Assembly: GCA_030832235.1 (NCBI GenBank)
Contig: JAURJO010000135.1
Span: 1 to 5,804 of the forward strand
Length of the DNA: 5,804 bases
Direction of reading: 5' to 3'
Source: Verrucomicrobiota bacterium
Lineage (GTDB): Bacteria; Verrucomicrobiota; Verrucomicrobiia; Opitutales; Opitutaceae
The notes beneath the pieces are model-generated. The model was not told the DNA's origin and ran no database searches. It worked only from the letters and a program-made list of their open reading frames with translations. Made by a program: the position numbers and the translations under genes. Positions 1 through 5,804 of the stretch are shown piece by piece. How positions within the stretch are numbered: the stretch's first letter is position 1; each line of letters starts with the position of its first letter.

Positions 1-509
1 AGTTGATCGAGGCCCAATGCCTGTTCGGACTGCGCCCGGAGCAGTGCGACGCCGTTCTGCACCCGCAGAGCATCGTGCACTGCTTGGTGGAATTCGCCGA
101 CGGTGCGATGCTCGCCCAATTGTGCCCTCCCTCGATGACGTTCCCGATCCAGCACGCGTTGCTACATCCGGAGCGCGCGCCCGGGGTCGACGGCGCGCTA
201 GACCTCAACCGTTTGCTCAACCTCGAGTTCCGACCGGTTGACGATGGCCGTTTCCCGATGCTCCGGCTTGCCCGCGAGGTGATGCGCGCCGGAGGCGTGG
301 CGCCCGCCGCCTACAACGCGGCCAACGAGGTCGCCGTGGCGGAATTCCTTGCCGGCCGGCTCCCGTTCCTTGCGATTCCGCGCGTGGTCGAGCAGGTTCT
401 CGGTTCCATCAAAAACTTCGAACCCGGCGATCTTCCCTCCGTGCTCGCGCTCGACCAAGAGGCCCGACGCCTCGCCGCCGAACGCGCCGCCGCCCTCGCC
501 ACCCGCTGA
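1..509 (+). CDS. dxr: 1-deoxy-D-xylulose 5-phosphate reductoisomerase, C-terminal part (5' truncated by window)
   Basis: Dxr (IspC) converts 1-deoxy-D-xylulose 5-phosphate to 2-C-methyl-D-erythritol 4-phosphate using NADPH and a divalent metal; it is the second, committed step of the cytosolic MEP isoprenoid pathway. The visible 168 residues match the end of the catalytic domain and the C-terminal helical domain. IEAQCLF aligns with IEARWLF of the E. coli enzyme. HPQSIVH carries the conserved Ser and His that line the substrate site (S254 and H257 in E. coli). AAYNAANEVAVAEFL is the hallmark C-terminal NAANE block. Bases 1-2 (AG) would complete a GAG codon at the position of metal ligand E231, so the window opens just inside the active site. 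About 230 N-terminal residues, including the NADPH-binding domain, lie upstream. The TTG at 3 is an internal Leu codon, not a start. The stop is TGA at 507-509, and rseP follows after 12 nt. Confidence 0.96.
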   Translation, partial: LIEAQCLFGLRPEQCDAVLHPQSIVHCLVEFADGAMLAQLCPPSMTFPIQHALLHPERAPGVDGALDLNRLLNLEFRPVDDGRFPMLRLAREVMRAGGVAPAAYNAANEVAVAEFLAGRLPFLAIPRVVEQVLGSIKNFEPGDLPSVLALDQEARRLAAERAAALATR

Positions 510-521
510 ACTCCGCGCCCC

Positions 522-1949
522 GTGGCTTCTGATCTCCTCCCCTCGCTGCTCTCCAACCTCTGGTCGATCCTGCTCGTCGCGCTGTTCTTCGGCGGATCGA
601 TCTTTGTGCACGAACTCGGGCACTTCCTCGCCGCCCGCCGCCGAGGGGTGCTCGTGGAGCGTTTCTCCATCGGTTTCGGCCCGGCCATCTGCTCCTGGCG
701 CGGCAAGGACGGCGTCGAATACCGTCTGTCGTGGTTTCCCCTGGGGGGCTACGTCCTGCTGCCGCAACTCGCCGACCTCGGCCCCGCCGAGGGCGAAAGC
801 AAGGCCGACGTTTCCCGCCTGCCACCCGTCAGCTACGGAACCAAGATGCTGGTTTTCGTGGCGGGCGCGGCGTTCAACGTCGTCTTCGCCTTCGCCCTCG
901 CCTGCATCGTGTGGGCCCTCGGCCAGCCGGTCAGCAGCGACATGGTCTCGACCCGCATCGGCTATGTTGCGCCCACCCTTGATCTGCCGGACGGCCAGCG
1001 GGTGACCAGCCCGGCCGCGAGTGCCGGTCTTCGCGTCGGCGATGTTGTCCGACGCGTCGACGGCGCCGCGGTGAAGGAATGGAGCGACATCCAGAACTCT
1101 CTCGTACTCGGCTCCGGCCGCGCGGCCAACGGCGACCCGGAGGTCGTGATCGACCTCGAACGCGACGGACGGCCGCTCCAGCTGAAACTCACCCCGCGCC
1201 TCGCCGGCTCGGAAAAGGTCCGCCGCGTCGGCATCGGCCCCGGCTTCGAACTCATCGTGCAGGCGGTCGCCGCCGGATCGCCCGCCGCCCGCGCCGGTTT
1301 CCAAGCCGAGGACGAGATTATGACCCTCGACGGCGCTTCCATGATCAACGACTCGGCTTTCCGACTCGCGCTCGAGGCTTCGGCGGCCCGCGAGTCCAAG
1401 GCAACCGTGCGCCGCGCGGGGTCCGTCCGGGAACTCACCCTCCCAGCGAGGGAACCCGACAAGAAATCCCCGTTCATCGGAATGACTCTCCGCACCGGCT
1501 ACCGCACCGTGCACGTTTCGCCCTTCACCCAACTGGCCGACGTCGCCCGCTGGACCGTCCGCACCCTCCGCAGTCTGGTAAGCCCGCATTCCGATATCGG
1601 CCTGGACAAGATGTCCGGCCCCGTGGGTATCGCCCGCATCTTGCACAGCGCGGCCGAAGTGGGCATGCGCGCGGTGCTCATGATCACGATCCTGCTGAAC
1701 GTGAACCTGGCCATCTTCAACCTGCTGCCCCTGCCGGTGCTCGACGGCGGCCAGATGGTTTTTGCAACGATCGCCCGCCTCCGCGGACGTCCCCTGCCCG
1801 CCAACGTCATCGCCACCGCCCAGAGCGTATTCTTCGTGCTTCTGCTCTCGATGATCGCCTACGTGACCGTGTTTTCCGACGTACCCCGGATCATGAGGGA
1901 ATACCGGTCGGAACGCGTCGCCGATCCCAAGGCCGCGCCGGCGAAGTGA
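522..1949 (+). CDS. rseP: RseP-type site-2 intramembrane zinc metalloprotease with two PDZ domains
   Basis: This is a 475-residue M50 family membrane protease that cuts substrates within the bilayer. In E. coli RseP cleaves anti-sigma factor RseA after a first periplasmic cut; the substrate here is unknown. Visible features: an N-terminal membrane segment at about 9-29; the zinc motif HELGH at 30-34 (H30, H34 ligands, E31 catalytic); a membrane-associated loop around FPLGGYV (72-78); a second membrane segment at about 108-133; PDZ domains at about 148-225 and 240-310; SGPVGIA at 365-371; and the third zinc-ligand motif FNLLPLPVLDGG at 399-410 (D408) in membrane segment 3, with a last segment near 429-452. 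The start is GTG at 522, because no ATG, GTG or TTG codon follows in frame before HELGH. No Shine-Dalgarno precedes it, and the 12-nt gap to dxr suggests translational coupling. The AGAAFN stretch (114-119) replaces the usual AGP-N motif. The length is close to E. coli RseP (450). Confidence 0.95.
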   Translation: MASDLLPSLLSNLWSILLVALFFGGSIFVHELGHFLAARRRGVLVERFSIGFGPAICSWRGKDGVEYRLSWFPLGGYVLLPQLADLGPAEGESKADVSRLPPVSYGTKMLVFVAGAAFNVVFAFALACIVWALGQPVSSDMVSTRIGYVAPTLDLPDGQRVTSPAASAGLRVGDVVRRVDGAAVKEWSDIQNSLVLGSGRAANGDPEVVIDLERDGRPLQLKLTPRLAGSEKVRRVGIGPGFELIVQAVAAGSPAARAGFQAEDEIMTLDGASMINDSAFRLALEASAARESKATVRRAGSVRELTLPAREPDKKSPFIGMTLRTGYRTVHVSPFTQLADVARWTVRTLRSLVSPHSDIGLDKMSGPVGIARILHSAAEVGMRAVLMITILLNVNLAIFNLLPLPVLDGGQMVFATIARLRGRPLPANVIATAQSVFFVLLLSMIAYVTVFSDVPRIMREYRSERVADPKAAPAK

Positions 1950-1969
1950 CACTTTTCCCCTCGCGTTCG

Positions 1970-4000
1970 ATGTCTTACTGCGCCTCGCGCTTCCAAACCG
2001 TCCGCCGGCTCACCCGCGAGGTGAAGGTCGGCGCCGTCGGCGTCGGCGGCACCCAGCCAATCCGCGTGCAATCGATGACGACCAGCGACACGCAGGACGT
2101 CGCCGCCACCGTGCGCCAGTCGATCGCCCTCGCCGAGGTGGGGTGCGAGATCGTGCGCATCACGGCGCCAAACGTCGCGGCGGCCCGCTGCCTGCGCGAC
2201 ATCCGTCGCGATTTCACCGCCGCGGGCTTCGGCCACGTGCCGCTGGTGGCCGACATCCATTTCCTGCCCGCCGCCGCCATGGAGGCGGTCGAGCATGTCG
2301 AGAAGGTGCGGATCAATCCCGGCAATTACGCCGACAAGAAGAAGTTCGCGGTGCGGGAGTACTCGGACTCCGACTACGAGGTCGAATTGCAGCGACTCCA
2401 CGACGCGTTTTCGCCGCTGGTTAAACGCTGCCGAGAGCTCGGACGGGCCCTGCGCGTCGGCACCAACCACGGTTCGCTCAGCGACCGCGTCATGAACCGC
2501 TACGGCGACACGCCGCTCGGTATGGTCGAGAGCGCGCTCGAGTTCCTGCGCATCGCCGAGGCCCACTCGTTCCGGGACATCATCCTGTCGATGAAGTCCT
2601 CCAACCCGAAGGTCATGATCCAGGCCTACCGGCTCCTGGCGCAACGCATGGCCGCGGAGGACATGCACTACCCGCTGCACCTTGGCGTGACCGAGGCGGG
2701 CGACGGCGAGGACGGCCGCATCAAGAGCGCGATCGGCATCGGCTCGCTTCTCCTGGACGGTCTCGGCGACACCATCCGCGTGTCGCTCACGGAGGACAGC
2801 GTGTACGAGATCCCGGTGGCGCGCGCGATCGCCGAAAAGGCGATGAGCCGCTGGCGCGATCAGGGCGGTGCCACGACGCCACCCGACGCGATCGATCCGT
2901 TCAGTTTCACGCGCCGCGTCTCGACTCCGGTCGAATTGAGCGCCCGCTGCCGGGCGGGAGCGGACCAACCACCCCGCGTGATCGTTCGCGTGGCTTCGGC
3001 CGCCGAACTTCCCGCCGCCGCCGCCGTTCTCGCCTCCGCGAAGCTCATCGACACCCCGGCCGAGGGCCTGCTCGTGCCCGTCGCCACGCCCGGTGACCTG
3101 GCGGAACTCTGCGCGACCGCGGCGCGCACCGACCTGCCGGTCGATTTCCTCGTGCTGGAGACAGCGCCGGCCCTCACGCCGGACATCCTGCAACCCCTGC
3201 TCGCGCTCACGCGGGGCAAGATCGTCGTCCTGCGACGGTTCACCGGCGCGGAGGCCGGCACCCTCGCGGATTTCGCCGCGCTGGCGGCGCGCCACGGCCA
3301 CTTTGTCGCCTGCGAGGCGGAGGCGGACGATATTCCATGCCTTTCCCCGGTCATCACGGGCGCCGACGGCGAACGCCTTTGGTTCACCCTCGGCGCCCCG
3401 CCGGCCGCTGGCGACACCGCCCATCCGGCCGGGCGCTACCGCCGGCTCGTCGAGTCGCTGCGCTTCACGGGCTCCCGTGCGCCGGTCTGGATCCGCAACA
3501 CCGCGGGCACGGCGGTTCGGCACGACTCGTCGTTCCTCTCCCGCCTCCTTGAGGCGTCGTTCCTCACCGGGGGATTGCTGTGCGACGGAGTGGGCGACCT
3601 CGTGAGCATCGAGACCGACGCGGATCCCGTGCGGGCGACGCGGCTCGCCTACAACGTCCTGCAGGGCGCGGGCGCTCGCATCTCGAAGACCGAGTTTGTG
3701 GCGTGCCCGAGCTGCGGCCGCACGCTCTTCGACCTGCAGACCACCACGCAGCGCATCCGCGCCCAGACCGGCCACCTCAAGGGCGTGAAGATCGCGATCA
3801 TGGGCTGCATCGTGAACGGCCCGGGCGAAATGGCCGACGCCGATTTCGGCTACGTCGGCGGCGCGCCAGGGAAGATCAACCTCTACGTCGGCAAGGAGTG
3901 CGTGCAGTACAACATCCCGCAGGCCGAGGCCGACGCCCGGCTGATCGCGCTCATCCGCGAGCACGGCAAGTGGGCCGACGCGGCGGCCGCCGCGACCTGA
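1970..4000 (+). CDS. ispG: 4-hydroxy-3-methylbut-2-enyl diphosphate synthase (IspG/GcpE), long three-domain form
   Basis: IspG reductively opens methylerythritol cyclodiphosphate to HMBPP, the penultimate MEP pathway step, using a 4Fe-4S cluster. The 676-residue product far exceeds the 372 of E. coli. The N-terminal TIM barrel (about 10-295) shows PIRVQSMTTSDTQDV, PLVADIHF (91-98), VRINPGN (113-119), HLGVTEAG (237-244) and KSAIGIGSLLLDGLGDTIRVSL. The region at about 296-560 is an insert absent from E. coli IspG and corresponds to the extra barrel-like domain of plant, Chlamydia and Bacteroidetes enzymes. The iron-sulfur domain (about 565-676) carries ACPSCGR (C579, C582) and MGCIVNGPGE (C613, E620), the three Cys and one Glu cluster ligands. 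GYVGGAPGKINLYVGKECV near the end is typical of the long form. ATG 1970 lies 20 nt after the rseP stop. An in-frame GTG at 1946 overlapping that stop would add eight residues (V-T-L-F-P-S-R-S). Neither start has a Shine-Dalgarno. Confidence 0.96.
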   Translation: MSYCASRFQTVRRLTREVKVGAVGVGGTQPIRVQSMTTSDTQDVAATVRQSIALAEVGCEIVRITAPNVAAARCLRDIRRDFTAAGFGHVPLVADIHFLPAAAMEAVEHVEKVRINPGNYADKKKFAVREYSDSDYEVELQRLHDAFSPLVKRCRELGRALRVGTNHGSLSDRVMNRYGDTPLGMVESALEFLRIAEAHSFRDIILSMKSSNPKVMIQAYRLLAQRMAAEDMHYPLHLGVTEAGDGEDGRIKSAIGIGSLLLDGLGDTIRVSLTEDSVYEIPVARAIAEKAMSRWRDQGGATTPPDAIDPFSFTRRVSTPVELSARCRAGADQPPRVIVRVASAAELPAAAAVLASAKLIDTPAEGLLVPVATPGDLAELCATAARTDLPVDFLVLETAPALTPDILQPLLALTRGKIVVLRRFTGAEAGTLADFAALAARHGHFVACEAEADDIPCLSPVITGADGERLWFTLGAPPAAGDTAHPAGRYRRLVESLRFTGSRAPVWIRNTAGTAVRHDSSFLSRLLEASFLTGGLLCDGVGDLVSIETDADPVRATRLAYNVLQGAGARISKTEFVACPSCGRTLFDLQTTTQRIRAQTGHLKGVKIAIMGCIVNGPGEMADADFGYVGGAPGKINLYVGKECVQYNIPQAEADARLIALIREHGKWADAAAAAT

Positions 4001-4174
4001 GCGTTCCGCTCGTATCCGGCGACGCGATTCGAATGCGTATCGGGGGATATATTACACCGGAATCAGGCTTCCCAAGCCATTAAAAGGAAACCCATAAAGA
4101 ACAGGTGACCCCGGGGACGCGCGTTCGTCGGCGCCTGAAAGGCACCGCGCGAGGCAACAAAAAACCCGCGAAAC

Positions 4175-4183
4175 TTATCCGCA
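4175..4183 (+). promoter_or_regulatory. DnaA-box-like site (one mismatch)
   Basis: TTATCCGCA differs from the canonical TTATCCACA only at position 7. It lies in the most AT-rich part of the gap, 6 nt from an oppositely oriented near-match at 4190-4198. The clustering supports it more than the single match does. Confidence 0.4.
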
Positions 4184-4189
4184 GAGCGG

Positions 4190-4198
4190 TGTGAACAA
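4190..4198 (-). promoter_or_regulatory. DnaA-box-like site (one mismatch to TTWTNCACA)
   Basis: The + strand TGTGAACAA reads TTGTTCACA on the - strand, deviating from TTWTNCACA only at position 3. It is paired back to back with the site at 4175-4183. Its core GTTCACA recurs in opposite orientation at 4233-4239. Confidence 0.4.
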
Positions 4199-4230
4199 GT
4201 TGTCGGGAAGTTCACCTTGAAACGATTTTT

Positions 4231-4239
4231 TGGTTCACA
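4231..4239 (+). promoter_or_regulatory. Weak DnaA-box-like site (two mismatches)
   Basis: TGGTTCACA keeps the TNCACA half of the consensus but differs at positions 2 and 3. It follows a run of six T at 4226-4231. It could be a low-affinity box in an origin-type cluster, but a two-mismatch 9-mer is weak evidence alone. Confidence 0.22.
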
Positions 4240-4334
4240 GTTATTCCGACCTTCGCCACTCCTTCCGGCCCGTCCGTTCGTTCCTTCCCATGTCCTCGAG
4301 TTCAGCTTTTGCGATAGCTGCGGTGATTCCCCGG

Positions 4335-4363
4335 TTAGCAATTAGCCATCAACATCTTATGGT
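4335..4363 (+). promoter_or_regulatory. Candidate sigma-70-type promoter for dnaA (weak)
   Basis: TTAGCA at 4335-4340 and TATGGT at 4358-4363 are separated by 17 nt. Each has four of six matches to the -35 (TTGACA) and -10 (TATAAT) consensus, and the key first, second and last -10 bases are present. A start near 4370 would give a leader of about 130 nt containing the perfect DnaA box. Such matches can arise by chance in an AT-richer gap. Confidence 0.22.
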
Positions 4364-4472
4364 TTTTCCGTCGGCCCTTGGTCCGCGGTTGGTGGCTTCC
4401 CCCGAATTTTATCACGGCAGTCAGGTAAAGGTTGGCCCCGGGCGGCATGCTGGGAGCGTCTCGACGGCGTCG

Positions 4473-4481
4473 TGTGAATAA
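4473..4481 (-). promoter_or_regulatory. DnaA box, perfect consensus, upstream of dnaA
   Basis: The + strand reads TGTGAATAA, so the - strand reads TTATTCACA, an exact match to the E. coli type consensus TTATNCACA. It ends 22 nt before the dnaA ATG, where DnaA binding could repress its own gene, as known in several bacteria. Operator function is inferred; the match itself is seen directly. Confidence 0.6.
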
Positions 4482-4503
4482 ATCCGCGCCCAACCGACCC
4501 TCC

Positions 4504-5804
4504 ATGCCTTCCGCCGTCCTACCCTCCAGCCTATGGGAGACCGTGAAGTGCGACTTCAAGTCGCTCTTCCCGGAGGACGTTTTCCAAATGTGGTTTGAGC
4601 CCGTCGTGTGCCTGGAATCGACGGCCGACACGATCACCCTCGGCGTCCAGAACGATTTCGCGGCGATCTGGATCCACGACAATTACCTCGATCTGATCTC
4701 GCAGCGCCTGCGCCTCACCGCCGGCCGCATGGTGAACGTCCGCCTGCGCAAGACGGACGCCGCCGGCGCCCCGTCGGCCGAATCAGCGGTGAACCGCAAC
4801 CACTCGCGCTCCGAGCCGCCGGCCGCCAAGCCGCGAGCCGCCGCGGCCAAGCGCACCGCCCGTTTCGATGACCGCGGGGCGCCGACCGGATCGCTCAATC
4901 CGCGCAATACTTTCGAGACGTTCGTGGTCGGCTCCAACAACCAGATGGCGCATGCCGCGGCTCTCGCCGTCGCGCAGGCCCCGGGCCAGGCGTACAACCC
5001 GCTCTTCCTTTACGGCGACACCGGTCTGGGCAAGACGCACCTCATGCACGCGATCGGCCACGCCGTGCTGCGCGTCAACCCCGACGCCCGCGTGGCGTAC
5101 CTCTCGACCGAGAAGTTCACCAACGAGTTCATCCAGGCTCTGCAGGAGAACGCCCTCACGCGCTTCCGCCAGCGTTACCGAAGCGTCGACATCCTTCTCA
5201 TCGACGACGTGCAGTTCCTCACCGGCAAGGAGCGCATCCAGGAGGAGTTCTTCCACACCTTCAACGACCTGTTTGAGTCGGGCAAGCAGATCGTCCTCAC
5301 CAGCGACCGTCGAGCCAGCGAGATCCAGAAGCTCGAGTCGCGCCTCGTGTCTCGCTTCGAGTGGGGCCTGCCCGCCGACATTCAGGCGCCCGACCTCGAG
5401 ACCCGCTTCGCCATCCTCCGCGCCAAGGCCCAGCAGCTCAACTGCACGCTGCCCGAACCCATCCTCGGGTTCATCGCCCAGCACATCACGCGCAACATCC
5501 GCCGGCTCGAGGGCGCGCTCCTCAAGGTCTCCAGCTACTCCGCCCTCACCAGCAAGCCGATCGACCTACCCACCGCCGAGCGTCTCCTGCACGACGTGCT
5601 CATGGAGCAGGCGCAGAACGTCCTCACGATGGAGACCATCCAGAAGCGGGTGGCCGACCACTTCCAGATCCGCCACAGCGACATGACGAGCAAGCGCCGG
5701 CCGAACAACATCGCGATTCCCCGCCAGATCGCGATGTACCTCGCCCGCACGCTTACCAAGCACTCCCTCCAGGAAATCGGCGACGCCTTTGGTGGTCGCG
5801 ACCA
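4504..5804 (+). CDS. dnaA: Chromosomal replication initiator protein DnaA (3' truncated by window)
   Basis: DnaA is the AAA+ ATPase that binds DnaA boxes, melts the origin and loads the replicative helicase. The frame is open for 433 codons to the window end. Domain I (about 1-85) has the conserved LW (L10-W11) and MWFEP. A short Ala/Pro/basic linker (about 86-132) is domain II. Domain III begins near NPRNTFETFVVGSNN and shows Walker A GDTGLGKTH (171-179, K177), Walker B ILLIDD (230-235), sensor 1 LTSDR (265-269), the arginine-finger box SRLVSRFEWGL (R280, R284) and the sensor 2 region NIRRLEGAL (R333). Domain IV carries SKRRPNNIAIPRQIAMYLAR and ends inside the signature FGGRD(H); roughly 30-35 residues are missing. 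ATG 4504 puts W11 where E. coli has W6. An in-frame ATG at 4447 would add 19 residues but would put the perfect DnaA box inside the gene, so it is disfavoured. No Shine-Dalgarno precedes either start. Confidence 0.97.
   Translation, partial: MPSAVLPSSLWETVKCDFKSLFPEDVFQMWFEPVVCLESTADTITLGVQNDFAAIWIHDNYLDLISQRLRLTAGRMVNVRLRKTDAAGAPSAESAVNRNHSRSEPPAAKPRAAAAKRTARFDDRGAPTGSLNPRNTFETFVVGSNNQMAHAAALAVAQAPGQAYNPLFLYGDTGLGKTHLMHAIGHAVLRVNPDARVAYLSTEKFTNEFIQALQENALTRFRQRYRSVDILLIDDVQFLTGKERIQEEFFHTFNDLFESGKQIVLTSDRRASEIQKLESRLVSRFEWGLPADIQAPDLETRFAILRAKAQQLNCTLPEPILGFIAQHITRNIRRLEGALLKVSSYSALTSKPIDLPTAERLLHDVLMEQAQNVLTMETIQKRVADHFQIRHSDMTSKRRPNNIAIPRQIAMYLARTLTKHSLQEIGDAFGGRD

Larger units (their letters stand above)
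4001..4503. other. ispG-dnaA intergenic region; candidate dnaA control region and possible oriC
   Basis: These 503 nt hold no convincing gene: the short open frames here have no recognisable motifs. Base composition falls to about 52% GC over 4141-4380 by hand count, well below the flanking genes, and 4171-4250 is about 56% AT. DnaA-box-like sequences lie at 4175-4183, 4190-4198, 4231-4239 and, as a perfect match, 4473-4481. Bacterial origins often sit beside dnaA with DnaA boxes and an AT-rich unwinding stretch, so an origin is plausible but unproven. There is a T run at 4226-4231 and an 8-bp CCCCGGGG palindrome at 4109-4116. A GC stem around 4118-4151 is imperfect and lacks a following T tract on the + strand. 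I therefore see no clear terminator for ispG. Confidence 0.5.

Noticed and set aside
1079..1945. In-frame upstream extension of ispG back to 1079, overlapping rseP
   Set aside because: The extension is Arg/Pro-rich out-of-frame translation of rseP with no IspG homology; the true protein begins near 1970, or at 1946 at the earliest.
198..1952. 584-codon open frame on the - strand opposite rseP
   Set aside because: It is antisense to a clearly conserved gene, has no recognisable domain and is rich in Gly, Glu, Arg and His, as expected from the complement of GC-rich codons.
1859..3964. 701-codon open frame on the - strand opposite ispG
   Set aside because: It mirrors the ispG coding frame and has a low-complexity composition without motifs; long antisense frames are expected where third codon positions are mostly G or C.
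4027..4034. ATTCGAAT palindrome just after ispG
   Set aside because: It is only 8 bp with no loop or extended arms, and such a site is expected by chance; no known binding site was recognised.
4118..4151. Possible ispG terminator from CGCGCG repeats and the GCC-TGAAA-GGC stem
   Set aside because: The stem has mismatches and unpaired inner bases and is not followed by a T tract on the + strand. The nearby A run would be a T run on the - strand but lies on the wrong side of the stem.
4217..4246. Alternative promoter with a good -35 (TTGAAA at 4217-4222)
   Set aside because: The best hexamers at 16-18 nt spacing (such as GTTATT or TTATTC) match the -10 consensus poorly, so a promoter call is not supported.
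4063..4682. Short open frames in the ispG-dnaA gap on both strands (about 80-115 codons)
   Set aside because: None has a ribosome binding site or recognisable motif, and some run into dnaA in the wrong frame or strand. The region's composition and DnaA boxes fit non-coding control DNA better.

Overview
This is a GC-rich bacterial chromosome segment with four housekeeping genes, all on the + strand: dxr (3' part), rseP, ispG and dnaA (5' part). I see no mobile element, CRISPR array, tRNA, rRNA or accessory cargo. The organism is inferred, not proven. The IspG is the long form with an extra central domain, as in the Chlamydiae/Bacteroidetes/Verrucomicrobia side of bacteria and in plants. With the high GC content, a GC-rich member of Verrucomicrobiota, perhaps Opitutales-like, is my best guess.

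Region 1-4000 is a tight gene run. The end of dxr (second step of the MEP isoprenoid pathway) is followed after 12 nt by rseP (intramembrane site-2 protease), and after 20 nt by ispG (the late iron-sulfur step of the MEP pathway). The spacing and shared strand suggest one transcript linking isoprenoid precursor synthesis with envelope proteolysis. None of the starts in the window has a recognisable Shine-Dalgarno sequence.

Region 4001-4503 is a 503-nt non-coding gap, clearly less GC-rich than the genes (about 52% GC over 4141-4380 by hand count). It holds one perfect DnaA box 22 nt before dnaA and a cluster of near-match boxes at 4175-4239. It is a reasonable candidate for the dnaA control region and possibly the chromosomal origin. 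I see no convincing terminator for the dxr-rseP-ispG run.

Region 4504-5804 is dnaA, the replication initiator. It is cut off by the window end inside the domain IV DNA-binding signature. The genes are ordinary and well conserved. The points most worth following are the DnaA-box region, the gene order around dnaA, the long IspG and the lack of Shine-Dalgarno sequences. I did not find an undescribed biological system here.
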